Of a stretch of 64,000 nucleotides of DNA, positions 11,818 to 20,246 are shown piece after piece. Numbering within the stretch: position 1 is the stretch's first letter; each line of letters begins with the position of its first letter. The stretch comes from Bacteroides sp. AN502(2024). GTDB lineage: Bacteria > Bacteroidota > Bacteroidia > Bacteroidales > Bacteroidaceae. The notes under the pieces are model-generated. The model saw only the letters and a program-made list of their open reading frames with translations. It did no database searches and was not told the origin of the DNA. Location: positions 343,929 through 407,928 of the forward strand of contig NZ_JBGFSP010000004.1 in assembly GCF_041227145.1 (NCBI RefSeq), written 5' to 3'. A program made the translations under genes and the position numbers.

Positions 11818-13671
11818 ATGGATAAAAATACCATCACAGGTCTCGTTCTGATAGGCATATTACTGGTAGGATTCAGCTATTTGAGCCGTCCGAGCGAAGA
11901 ACAGATAGCGGCACAAAAAAGATACTATGATTCTATTGCCGTAGTGCAGCAGCAGGAGGAAGCGCTGAAGGCAAAAACGGAAGCTGCGCTGGCTAACAGC
12001 CAAAAGGAGGTTGCATCGGTTGCCGATTCTTCTTCTTTGTTTTTCAACGCCTTGCATGGAACCGATTCCAAAATCAGTATCCAGAATAATGTAGCGGAAA
12101 TTACCTTCGCAACAAAAGGGGGACGTGTCTATTCAGCCATGTTGAAGAATTATATGGCACAGGACAAAAAGACACCGATCCTGTTGTTCGACGGTGAAGA
12201 TGCTTGGATGAATTTTAACTTCTACAACAAAGAAGGAGCTATCCAGACCAAGAATTATTTCTTTGAAGCTGTAAACAAGACAGACAGTAGTGTTACAATG
12301 CGTCTGGCTGCGGATAGCGCAAGCTATATCGATTTCATCTATACGCTGAAACCGGATAGTTACCTGATGAACTTTGAAATCAAAGCGACAGGTATGGAAG
12401 GTAAGTTGGCAAGCACCCAATATGTGGACATCGACTGGTCACAACGCGCCCGCCAACTGGAAAAGGGATTCACCTATGAGAACCGTCTGTCGGAACTGAC
12501 TTATAAAGTAACGGGCGACGATGTGGACAATTTATCCGCCGCCAAAGATGACAGCCAGAATTTGCCGGGACATATTGACTGGATAGCTTTCAAAAACCAG
12601 TTCTTCTCTTCTGTATTTATCGCCGGACAGGATTTTGACAAGGTCTCCGTAAAGTCAAAAATGGAACAGCAAGGAAGCGGATATATCAAAGATTATTCTG
12701 CTGAAATGAATACTTTCTTTGACCCGTCAGGCAAGGAACCGACAGAAATGTATTTCTATTTCGGTCCGAACCACTTTAAAACGCTGAAAGCGTTGGATAA
12801 AGGTCGTGACGAGAAATGGGAACTTCACAGACTGGTTTACCTGGGCTGGCCGTTGATTCGCTGGATTAACCAGTTTATCACAATCAACGTATTCGACTGG
12901 CTATCTGGCTGGGGATTGAGCATGGGTATCGTACTGTTAGTCCTGACCATCATGGTAAAAGTGGTGGTCTATCCGGCTACCTGGAAAACCTATATGTCTT
13001 CTGCCAAGATGCGTGTGTTGAAACCGAAAATCGACGTAATCAATAAGAAATACCCGAAGCAGGAAGATGCCATGAAGAAACAGCAGGAAATGATGAGCCT
13101 TTACAGTCAGTACGGGGTAAGCCCGATGGGCGGCTGTCTGCCGATGTTATTGCAGTTCCCTATCCTGATGGCTTTGTTTATGTTCGTGCCGAGTGCTATT
13201 GAGCTGCGTCAACAGAGTTTCTTATGGGCGGACGACCTTTCTACTTATGATGCGTTCATCACGTTCCCATTCCATATTCCGTTTCTGGGCAGCCATCTTA
13301 GCCTGTTCTGCCTGCTGATGACGGTGACCAATATCTTGAACACGAAGTACACGATGTCGATGCAGGATAACGGAGCACAGCCACAAATGGCGGCAATGAA
13401 ATGGATGATGTATCTGATGCCGATTATGTTCTTGTTTGTCTTGAACGACTATCCGTCAGGTTTGAACTATTACTACTTCGTGTCAACACTGATTAGTGTG
13501 GGTACTATGATTCTGCTTCGCAAAACGACTGACGAAACTAAATTGTTGGCTGTCCTTGAAGCGAAAAAGAAAGACCCGAAACAAATGAGAAAGACCGGAT
13601 TTGCTGCACGACTGGAAGCAATGCAGAAACAGCAGGAACTCTTGCAGCAACAAAGACAGCATAAAAAATAA
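11818..13671 (+). CDS. yidC: membrane protein insertase YidC/OxaA
   Basis: A 617-residue inner-membrane insertase that helps place membrane proteins with or without Sec. An N-terminal membrane helix (about 6-22, [15 protein letters not shown]) is followed by the large periplasmic beta domain of Gram-negative YidC (to about 340). The conserved five-helix 60KD_IMP core follows, with the [19 protein letters not shown] region and [11 protein letters not shown] near the end. The tail is basic and Gln-rich ([15 protein letters not shown]). It follows pyrG in the same orientation and ends at a strong terminator. Confidence 0.96.
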   Translation: MDKNTITGLVLIGILLVGFSYLSRPSEEQIAAQKRYYDSIAVVQQQEEALKAKTEAALANSQKEVASVADSSSLFFNALHGTDSKISIQNNVAEITFATKGGRVYSAMLKNYMAQDKKTPILLFDGEDAWMNFNFYNKEGAIQTKNYFFEAVNKTDSSVTMRLAADSASYIDFIYTLKPDSYLMNFEIKATGMEGKLASTQYVDIDWSQRARQLEKGFTYENRLSELTYKVTGDDVDNLSAAKDDSQNLPGHIDWIAFKNQFFSSVFIAGQDFDKVSVKSKMEQQGSGYIKDYSAEMNTFFDPSGKEPTEMYFYFGPNHFKTLKALDKGRDEKWELHRLVYLGWPLIRWINQFITINVFDWLSGWGLSMGIVLLVLTIMVKVVVYPATWKTYMSSAKMRVLKPKIDVINKKYPKQEDAMKKQQEMMSLYSQYGVSPMGGCLPMLLQFPILMALFMFVPSAIELRQQSFLWADDLSTYDAFITFPFHIPFLGSHLSLFCLLMTVTNILNTKYTMSMQDNGAQPQMAAMKWMMYLMPIMFLFVLNDYPSGLNYYYFVSTLISVGTMILLRKTTDETKLLAVLEAKKKDPKQMRKTGFAARLEAMQKQQELLQQQRQHKK

Positions 13672-13698
13672 GGAATGATTCCTGAATCATATTCTAAG

Positions 13699-13731
13699 AA
13701 AGCCGGACATCCTATTGGGATGTCCGGCTTT
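13699..13731 (+). terminator. terminator after yidC
   Basis: Inverted repeat AAAGCCGGACATCC / GGATGTCCGGCTTT (14 bp, 5-nt loop), with a short T-rich tail (TTCTTTC). It is 28 nt past the yidC stop. Confidence 0.85.
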
Positions 13732-13747
13732 CTTTCGCTAATAATGA

Positions 13748-13918
13748 ATGATGATGAAGACTAAATATACATATCAACAAATCTGGACCATTGCCTACCC
13801 TATCCTGATCAGTTTGGTCATGGAGCAGCTTATCGGCATGACGGACACGACCTTTTGGGGGCGTGTGGGTGAAATTGATGATGTGAAGAAAGGAAACTGG
13901 AGGAAAAAGAAGATTTAA
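13748..13918 (+). pseudogene. MATE efflux transporter, N-terminal stub
   Basis: The first 40 residues (YTYQQIWTIAYPILISLVME, then QLIGMTDTTFWGRVGEI) match the first helix and loop of the MATE multidrug/Na+ antiporter family, which normally has about 440 residues. After GRVGEI the frame switches to unrelated basic residues and stops at codon 57. Everything beyond is missing and the ATPase promoter begins 30 nt later. I infer the rest of the gene was lost by deletion or replaced by the next two genes. Confidence 0.75.
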
Positions 13919-13927
13919 AAAGGATTT

Positions 13928-13981
13928 CCCAAACAAGTAATCTCTTTTGTTTGGGGGATTGAAGGAAATAGTTTACTTTTG
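13928..13981 (+). promoter_or_regulatory. promoter and hairpin before the ATPase gene
   Basis: TTTG (13950-13953), a 20-nt spacer and TACTTTTG (13974-13981) form a good Bacteroidota promoter 32 nt upstream of the ATPase start. A 9-bp inverted repeat CCCAAACAA (13928-13936) / TTGTTTGGG (13947-13955) overlaps the -33 box. It could be an operator or the end of the MATE remnant transcript. Confidence 0.6.
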
Positions 13982-14012
13982 TGATAAGTATCATTTATAA
14001 CATACACCTATT

Positions 14013-15245
14013 ATGTTACAACTCACTATCAGACAAATCGGACCGATTAAAAATATAACTCTCAACCTGAACAGGTTTAATGTCTTGATCGGACCTCAAA
14101 GCAGTGGCAAAAGCACGGTTGCGAAAATCATCAGTTTTTGCCTTTGGCTGGAAAAAGATGTACTGATGCAGCGTACAACGGAGTATATAAACCGCACTTT
14201 CATTGAAAAACAATTATTGGAATTTCATAAGCTAAAAAACTATTTGAATGACGGATATTCTATTTCATTCCAAGGTGAAATTTTAAATTTCACCTTGGAT
14301 GAGAAGCACTGTGACGTTCAACTAAATAAAGGATTCGAGCAATGCAAAATTGGTAAGATAGCCTATATACCTGCTGAAAGGAATGCTGTTACATTATCCA
14401 ACATCGCTTCCTTAAAAATGCCGGAAAATAATACGCGAAGCTTTATCTTCGACTGGCTGGAAATACATCAAAAGTTTCAAAAGAAAAATGCTGTAGACTT
14501 ATTGAAGTTCAAATTGAAGTATTACTACGAAGAAACTTCACAGAAAGATATTATTATTCTTGAAAACGGAAAAGAAATAACGTTGGAAGAGGCGTCCAGC
14601 GGTCTGCAGTCAGTAGTGCCATTATATGTGTATATGTATTATCTGACACATTGGGTATATGAACATCAGGAAGATATATCCTTCAATAAGGAAGAAAGAA
14701 TCAAAAATATCGTAGCACAAGAACTTCAGAAAGTACTGGAGAGAACAGATATCACAATGCTGGGAGCGAATAAGTTTTTTGATTTAATCCGTGAACAGCA
14801 AAGTGCACTGAAAGAAAATCTTTCGCATACGCATTATTCCAATATTATCTTGGAAGAGCCGGAACTGAATTTATTTCCCGAGACACAGAAAGATCTGATA
14901 TATGACATGCTTGGCATGATTAATAACAGCCGCGACCGTATTGTGATGACAACGCATAGCCCTTATCTGCTTTATGCGCTCAATAACTGCATGTTATGTT
15001 ATTTGGCACAAGATAATATCCCCAAGGAAGATGAAGAACTTTATCTTCTTAAGAAATCGATGATTAATCCTGCGGATGTATCGGTATGGGAAATCAAAGA
15101 CGGAGCTTTTGCACCTTATAAAGAAAATCCCCATTTCACCATTCAAGACGAAAAAGGGTTGATACGTAATAACTATTTTGACAGAATCATGAAAAATATA
15201 ATGGCAGATTTTTCTTCACTAATGGATTATTGTGATGAAGATTGA
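14013..15245 (+). CDS. AAA/ABC-class ATPase of unknown role
   Basis: A 410-residue predicted cytosolic ATPase of the AAA15/AAA_21 (OLD/RecF-like) type. Walker A is GPQSSGKS (27-34), an ABC-signature-like EEASSGLQS is near 195, Walker B is ILEEPELNLFP (about 280-290) and the H-loop is TTHSPYLL (about 311-318). No TOPRIM or nuclease domain follows. The next gene overlaps it by 11 nt, so the two are likely translated together. The pair has its own promoter and sits beside a truncated MATE gene. Such ATPases often pair with a nuclease or effector in defence modules; that role is inference here. Confidence 0.75.
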   Translation: MLQLTIRQIGPIKNITLNLNRFNVLIGPQSSGKSTVAKIISFCLWLEKDVLMQRTTEYINRTFIEKQLLEFHKLKNYLNDGYSISFQGEILNFTLDEKHCDVQLNKGFEQCKIGKIAYIPAERNAVTLSNIASLKMPENNTRSFIFDWLEIHQKFQKKNAVDLLKFKLKYYYEETSQKDIIILENGKEITLEEASSGLQSVVPLYVYMYYLTHWVYEHQEDISFNKEERIKNIVAQELQKVLERTDITMLGANKFFDLIREQQSALKENLSHTHYSNIILEEPELNLFPETQKDLIYDMLGMINNSRDRIVMTTHSPYLLYALNNCMLCYLAQDNIPKEDEELYLLKKSMINPADVSVWEIKDGAFAPYKENPHFTIQDEKGLIRNNYFDRIMKNIMADFSSLMDYCDED

Positions 15246-15801
15246 ACTATTTGCTAACTACCAGGAGTTAAAAGAAGATGCTTATCTAATGGATTATACG
15301 CAAGCTACTAAAAGCCAGCAGAAAGTATGTATTGCCTGTACTCCTCCGGAGGACATTGCCTATTTCCATCTCTCCAACCCCAGAAAAGTGGCTTACTGGG
15401 CGGTAAATTTTGAAGAGAATGCAGCTGTCCTGAAAGGCTCCGACCAATGTGAATGCATGTTTGCAGCAAGCAGGGCAACCAGTAAAGGATGGGTCTGCCT
15501 GGTGGAACTTAAATATTGTCTGGAGAAGAATATCGAAAGAAATTCAGCACATGCTTTCCGGCAACTGCATGACACATTGGAGAAATTAGTGGAGAAAGAA
15601 ATCTTGGATTATCACTCACACCGCATCTATTTGAATATCTCCATTCCGGAGCATTCAAACAAAGCTCCTTTCATGGCATTCCTCAATTCTCAGGATGAAT
15701 TGCTGAGTATATTGGAAGAACATAAAGTGAAAGTATTAGGGTATAATAAGGCTTTAATCCTGAATGAAGGATTTATTAAAATACCTAAGGAGAAAATATA
15801 G
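15235..15801 (+). CDS. ATPase partner, possible PD-(D/E)xK-like protein
   Basis: A 188-residue protein I do not recognise by family. It starts with ATG at 15235 inside the end of the ATPase gene (a GTG lies one codon upstream). The region from Asp70 (GSDQCECMF) to a beta strand with WVCLVELKY contains E91-x-K93, which resembles the D...ExK layout of PD-(D/E)xK nucleases; Glu73 is another candidate acid. The rest is mixed alpha/beta with no signal peptide or membrane helix. Coupled translation suggests it forms a complex with the ATPase. Nuclease activity is a guess from one motif. Confidence 0.5.
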   Translation: MKIELFANYQELKEDAYLMDYTQATKSQQKVCIACTPPEDIAYFHLSNPRKVAYWAVNFEENAAVLKGSDQCECMFAASRATSKGWVCLVELKYCLEKNIERNSAHAFRQLHDTLEKLVEKEILDYHSHRIYLNISIPEHSNKAPFMAFLNSQDELLSILEEHKVKVLGYNKALILNEGFIKIPKEKI

Positions 15802-15820
15802 TAAACATAATCAATAAATC

Positions 15821-17923
15821 ATGAGACAAGCTAATTTAATTATGATGTCGACAGCAATGTTGTTAGCTGCCTGCGGAGGAACCAAAGAGGCGGGCAAGAC
15901 GGATCAAGTGCTTATCGGAAAATCGGATATCAAGATTGAAGGGAAGCGCATGACTCCCGAAGCGCTTTGGGCGATGGGACGTATCGGCGGATTCGCCGTA
16001 TCGCCCGATGGAAAGAAAATTGCGTATACGGTAGCGTATTACAGCGTACCGGAAAACAAGAGTAACCGGGAAGTTTTCGTGATGAACGCAGATGGGAGCG
16101 ATAACCAACAAATCACTCATACCCCCTATCAGGAGAATGAGGTGACCTGGATGAAGGGAGGCACCAAACTTGCATTCTTAAGTAATGACAACGGAAGCAG
16201 CCAGCTCTATGAAATGAATCCGGATGGTAGCGGACGCAAACAGCTGACCCACTACGACGGAGATATCGAGGGATATTCCATCTCACCGGATGGCAAAAAA
16301 CTGCTTTTTATTTCACAAGTAAAGACAAAAGAGAGTACTGCTGACAAGTATCCGGACCTGCCGAAAGCTACAGGTATCATCGTTACCGACCTGATGTACA
16401 AACATTGGGACGAATGGGTGACCACCGCTCCGCATCCTTTCATTGCCGATTTTGACGGTAACGGTATTTCCAATATCGTGGATATCCTGAACGGTGAACC
16501 GTATGAAAGTCCGATGAAGCCTTGGGGGGGCATTGAACAACTTGCCTGGAATACAACTTCGGACAAAGTGGCTTACACCTGTCGCAAAAAGACCGGACTG
16601 GAATATGCGATTTCCACTAACTCAGATATCTATGTCTACGACCTGAACACCCACAAAACGGAAAATATTACGGAAGAGAACAAAGGATACGATACCAATC
16701 CTCAATACTCACCGGACGGCAAATATATTGCTTGGCAGAGTATGGAACGTGACGGATATGAAGCCGATCTGAACCGTCTGTTCATCATGAATCTGGAAAC
16801 CGGCGAGAAGCGTTTTGTGAGCAAGGCATTCGAATCGAATGTAGATGCTTTTGTCTGGGGAGCAGATGCGAAAGTGATCTATTTCACAGGTGTATGGCAC
16901 GGAGAATCGCAGATTTATGCGCTTGACCTGGCCAATGATTCGGTAAAGGCAATCACTTCGGGAATACACGATTACGAAGGTGTAGCTCTTTTCGGGGATA
17001 AACTGATTGCGAAACGTCATTCAATGAGCATGGGTGATGAGATTTATGCCGTGGCACCGGATGGTTCTACCACCCAACTGACACAGGAGAATAAACCAAT
17101 CTATGACCAGCTGGAAATGGGTAAAGTGGAAGGTCGCTGGATGAAAACGACAGATGGCAAACAGATGTTGACATGGGTGATTTATCCTCCGCAGTTTGAT
17201 CCGAACAAGAAATACCCCACCCTCTTATTCTGTGAAGGAGGTCCACAGAGTCCGGTAAGTCAGTTCTGGTCTTATCGCTGGAACTTCCAGATAATGGCAG
17301 CCCATGATTATATCATTGTTGCTCCCAACCGTCGCGGCTTGCCAGGATTCGGTGTGGAATGGAACGAACAGATCAGTGGCGACTACGGTGGTCAGTGTAT
17401 GAAGGATTACCTCACTGCCATTGATGAAATGGCCAAAGAACCGTATGTAGACAAAGATCGTCTGGGATGTGTAGGTGCCAGCTTCGGAGGATTCTCCGTA
17501 TATTGGCTGGCTGGACATCATGACAAGCGATTCAAAGCGTTTATCGCCCACGATGGTATTTTCAATATGGAGATGCAATATCTGGAAACTGAAGAAAAAT
17601 GGTTTGCCAACTGGGATATGGGAGGCGCATATTGGGAAAAACAGAATCCGGTGGCACAGCGTACATTCGCCAACTCTCCTCACCTGTTCGTAGAGAAATG
17701 GGATACTCCTATTCTCTGTATTCATGGAGAGAAAGACTACCGTATCCTGGCTAATCAGGCAATGGCCGCTTTTGACGCTGCCGTAATGCGTGGTATTCCT
17801 GCAGAATTGCTGATTTATCCGGATGAAAACCACTGGGTATTGAAACCGCAGAATGGGGTTCTATGGCAACGCACATTCTTTGAATGGTTGGACAAATGGT
17901 TGAAGGAAGCTCCATCTAAGTAA
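15821..17923 (+). CDS. S9 family peptidase (DPP5-like), lipoprotein
   Basis: A 700-residue serine exopeptidase of the prolyl oligopeptidase family, anchored by a lipobox (LLAAC, Cys18) and so facing the periplasm or cell surface. The N-terminal half is a TolB-like beta-propeller with repeats such as ISPDGKKLLFIS and YSPDGKYIAWQS. The C-terminal alpha/beta hydrolase has the nucleophile in GASFGGF (Ser near 554), Asp in HGEKDYRI (near 639) and His in DENHW (near 671). Family members remove dipeptides from oligopeptides. Monocistronic, followed by a hairpin. Confidence 0.9.
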   Translation: MRQANLIMMSTAMLLAACGGTKEAGKTDQVLIGKSDIKIEGKRMTPEALWAMGRIGGFAVSPDGKKIAYTVAYYSVPENKSNREVFVMNADGSDNQQITHTPYQENEVTWMKGGTKLAFLSNDNGSSQLYEMNPDGSGRKQLTHYDGDIEGYSISPDGKKLLFISQVKTKESTADKYPDLPKATGIIVTDLMYKHWDEWVTTAPHPFIADFDGNGISNIVDILNGEPYESPMKPWGGIEQLAWNTTSDKVAYTCRKKTGLEYAISTNSDIYVYDLNTHKTENITEENKGYDTNPQYSPDGKYIAWQSMERDGYEADLNRLFIMNLETGEKRFVSKAFESNVDAFVWGADAKVIYFTGVWHGESQIYALDLANDSVKAITSGIHDYEGVALFGDKLIAKRHSMSMGDEIYAVAPDGSTTQLTQENKPIYDQLEMGKVEGRWMKTTDGKQMLTWVIYPPQFDPNKKYPTLLFCEGGPQSPVSQFWSYRWNFQIMAAHDYIIVAPNRRGLPGFGVEWNEQISGDYGGQCMKDYLTAIDEMAKEPYVDKDRLGCVGASFGGFSVYWLAGHHDKRFKAFIAHDGIFNMEMQYLETEEKWFANWDMGGAYWEKQNPVAQRTFANSPHLFVEKWDTPILCIHGEKDYRILANQAMAAFDAAVMRGIPAELLIYPDENHWVLKPQNGVLWQRTFFEWLDKWLKEAPSK

Positions 17924-17930
17924 AATGAAA

Positions 17931-17969
17931 GAAGGCTTTGTTCTCAATCTACTTGAGTTCAGAGCCTTC
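17931..17969 (+). terminator. hairpin after the S9 peptidase gene
   Basis: Imperfect inverted repeat (arms 17931-17947 and 17953-17969, starting GAAGGCT and ending AGCCTTC) just after the stop. Only a weak T-tract follows. Confidence 0.6.
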
Positions 17970-18046
17970 TCCATTACATCCATCATAAATCGGCTAAATC
18001 TTACTCCGAATAAATATGATTTTTTTTTCAATCGAATGAACCTTCG

Positions 18047-19144
18047 TTAAGAACAATGCAAGCCATACAAAGGCAGTTGCCAACCAATAGCTGAAAGATT
18101 AAGAATCATTATAACTGCCCCCAATATCCATAGAATCAGTAGCGACCATTTCAAACCTGCTCCCATTGGCGACCAATGGAATAGCTGCCGCAAGATAGTA
18201 TACAAGAAAACTCCTAATGGAATACCTATGAGGGCAACTCCGGCAATCGTACCCAGTAGCGTCATCATCGGTGATACAGAAGTAACCGGCATCCAGTCGA
18301 TGGTAGGCAGCATCTCGTAAAGCAGTGCTCCTCCGCCAACTGCCACGGCAATTGCCGCAAACACTAATGCTACCAGTACAATAGCCAGTACAAACAAGAG
18401 AGGGCAGCAGAGAATGACAAGAGCTACCAGAAATATTTTAAAGAAAACAGCAGCAATAGAAACAAATACATCGCCTATCTTTTGGAAAAAGGTACGCGGT
18501 TTGCCGGAGTTCATGTAGTTATTGACTCCATCCGCTACCCGTTCGAAGCCGTCTGTCACTGTTTTGCCAATATTCTCAATGGTTACCGCTTCTCCGCGCA
18601 TACTCAACTTTTCTGCAGCTGTACGGGCTTCCGGAATAACAATCCATCCGATAAAATAAAGGATAATCATCGGACAATAAGGCATAAACACCAGGACAAT
18701 CATCAGAATACGCACCAGTGTAATGTCCCAACCGAAGTAAGCAGCCAGTCCTGCTGCCACACCCCCCAACATTTTATTATCCGGATCACGAAACCAACGA
18801 CGCCGGGTAGAGGTTTGCGTATTACTTGGATTAGCGGACGATGCTTGTTCCGTTCTTTTCTGCGATTCCGTATCTTCGTCGGCAACTCCAAAATCTTCCG
18901 GTTTGCCTACGCGGGCGATGATTTCTTCCACATCCGAAACGGTGATGACCTGTTTTCCTTCAGTTACTTTCTCGGCAAACAATTCGGCAATACGCATCTC
19001 AATATCGTTTACGATCTCTTCCGCACCCTCCTGTTTACGAAAGTAATGTTTCAAATTAGACAGATAATTGTCTAACAGCCGGTAGGCATCGTCATCTATA
19101 TGATAAACGACTCCTCCTAAATTTACGGTCAATGTCTTTTTCAT
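18047..19144 (-). CDS. PspC domain membrane protein
   Basis: A 365-residue protein. The N-terminal 90 residues (MKKTLTVNLGGVVYHIDDDA) form a soluble helical region common in Bacteroidota PspC proteins. The PspC domain at about 113-175 has DPDNKMLGGVAAGLAAYFGWD followed by two membrane segments. More hydrophobic segments occur at about 225-275 and 295-355. PspC proteins sense or respond to envelope stress. It follows a PadR regulator with a 21-nt gap, which implies one operon in which PadR controls both genes. Confidence 0.85.
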   Translation of the reverse strand: MKKTLTVNLGGVVYHIDDDAYRLLDNYLSNLKHYFRKQEGAEEIVNDIEMRIAELFAEKVTEGKQVITVSDVEEIIARVGKPEDFGVADEDTESQKRTEQASSANPSNTQTSTRRRWFRDPDNKMLGGVAAGLAAYFGWDITLVRILMIVLVFMPYCPMIILYFIGWIVIPEARTAAEKLSMRGEAVTIENIGKTVTDGFERVADGVNNYMNSGKPRTFFQKIGDVFVSIAAVFFKIFLVALVILCCPLLFVLAIVLVALVFAAIAVAVGGGALLYEMLPTIDWMPVTSVSPMMTLLGTIAGVALIGIPLGVFLYTILRQLFHWSPMGAGLKWSLLILWILGAVIMILNLSAIGWQLPLYGLHCS

Positions 19145-19165
19145 TTTTATTTCTTCTTTTTCGGA

Positions 19166-19492
19166 TTATTTATTGGCTATATGATTCACTGTGTCGTTAA
19201 GCTCTTTCCAGGAAATTTCCAGTTCGCCCAAAAAGACTTCTCCTTGTTCAGTAAGTTTATAGTATTTGCGGGGAGGTCCCTGGGTAGATTCCACCCACTC
19301 ATAACTTAACAGGTCGTCATTTTTCAGACGGGTCAGCAACGGATACAGGGTACCTTCCACTACGATCAGTTGGGCTTCTTTCAATTTTTGAATAATATCA
19401 GAAGCATAAGAGGGTTCCTTGTGCAGTAAAAGCATGATGCAATATTCAAGCATGCCTTTCCTCATCTGTGATTTTACATTGTCCACTTTCAT
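19166..19492 (-). CDS. PadR family transcriptional regulator
   Basis: A 108-residue winged-helix repressor. The motif GMLEYCIMLLLHKEPSYASDI and the wing region GTLYPLLTRLKNDDLLSYEW are typical, followed by GPPRKYYKLTEQG. It is the short PadR form with only a brief C-terminal helix. It precedes the PspC gene in one operon. An inverted repeat in its promoter region suggests autoregulation. Confidence 0.9.
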   Translation of the reverse strand: MKVDNVKSQMRKGMLEYCIMLLLHKEPSYASDIIQKLKEAQLIVVEGTLYPLLTRLKNDDLLSYEWVESTQGPPRKYYKLTEQGEVFLGELEISWKELNDTVNHIANK

Positions 19493-19513
19493 GATTCACT
19501 TCTTTTAGATGCA

Positions 19514-19556
19514 CAAATATATGCATTACTTTAGTACCTTGCATTACAAAGTACTA
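19514..19556 (-). promoter_or_regulatory. padR-pspC promoter with possible operator
   Basis: TATATTTG on the minus strand (19514-19521) matches the -7 consensus. Upstream lies an inverted repeat TAGTAC (19532-19537) / GTACTA (19551-19556) with a 13-nt spacer, and GCATTAC is repeated directly in the same stretch. This could be the PadR binding site. Confidence 0.5.
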
Positions 19557-19617
19557 TAAATTAACAATAATTAAAACATCAGAGACTATCCACCTTATTA
19601 TAAAAAGAAATAATGGC

Positions 19618-19625
19618 TATATTTG
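19618..19625 (+). promoter_or_regulatory. -7 element of the GNAT gene
   Basis: TATATTTG matches TAnnTTTG exactly. It overlaps a TTG codon at 19623 that would open a longer frame, which rules that codon out as the translation start. Confidence 0.6.
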
Positions 19626-19655
19626 TGCCTATTAAACCAAGAACAGATAATAGAT

Positions 19656-20153
19656 ATGTTTACAATTCGAAAAGCAACGACAGCCGATTGCGAGCTTATT
19701 CATAAGATGGCAAAAGAAGTATTTCCTGCCACCTACAAGGAAATTTTATCTCCCGAACAACTGGATTATATGATGGAATGGATGTATGCTCCCTCCAATG
19801 TACGCAAGCAAATGGAGGAAGAAGGACACGTGTACTCCATTGCCTATAAAGAGGATGAACCATGCGGATACGTCTCTGTACAGCAACAGGAAAAGGATGT
19901 ATTCCATCTTCAGAAAATCTATGTCCTCCCCCGCTTTCAAGGTACGCACTGCGGAAGTTTTTTATTTAAGGAAGCAATCAAGTGTATCAAGGAAATGCAC
20001 CCGGGATCTTGCCTGATGGAGCTGAACGTGAATCGTAATAATAAAGCTTTGCATTTTTACGAGCACATGGGGATGAGAAAGTTACGGGAAGGTGATTTCC
20101 CGATCGGAAACGGGTATTATATGAATGATTATATTATGGGATTGGATATTTGA
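19656..20153 (+). CDS. GNAT family N-acetyltransferase
   Basis: A 165-residue acetyl-CoA-dependent acetyltransferase. It opens FTIRKATTADCELIHKMA and has strand 4 and motif A KIYVLPRFQGTHCGSFLF, where the usual Q/RxxGxG/A loop is Q-G-T-H-C-G, then LNVNRNNKALHFYEHMGM (motif B). I chose ATG at 19656 because the longer frame begins inside the promoter. The substrate is unknown. It stands alone between two terminator or promoter regions. Confidence 0.85.
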   Translation: MFTIRKATTADCELIHKMAKEVFPATYKEILSPEQLDYMMEWMYAPSNVRKQMEEEGHVYSIAYKEDEPCGYVSVQQQEKDVFHLQKIYVLPRFQGTHCGSFLFKEAIKCIKEMHPGSCLMELNVNRNNKALHFYEHMGMRKLREGDFPIGNGYYMNDYIMGLDI

Positions 20154-20159
20154 CAAACA

Positions 20160-20226
20160 AAAATGAAGATGTGTCAGAACTCCTCTTGATTTTTAGTTTA
20201 TGAGCGTTATGACACATCCTCATTTT
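20160..20226. terminator. shared terminator between convergent genes
   Basis: Arms GATGTGTCA (20168-20176) and TGACACATC (20210-20218) extend outward through AAAATGA / TCATTTT with one mismatch; the loop is 33 nt. It lies between the convergent GNAT and peptide-transporter genes and could serve both. Confidence 0.6.
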
Positions 20227-20246
20227 ATGTAGTTAATGGCAAGATC

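Noticed and set aside
16524..16530. G7 run in the S9 peptidase gene
   Set aside because: Seven G is short, encodes the expected Trp-Gly-Gly, and the gene is a housekeeping-type peptidase, so phase variation is not supported.
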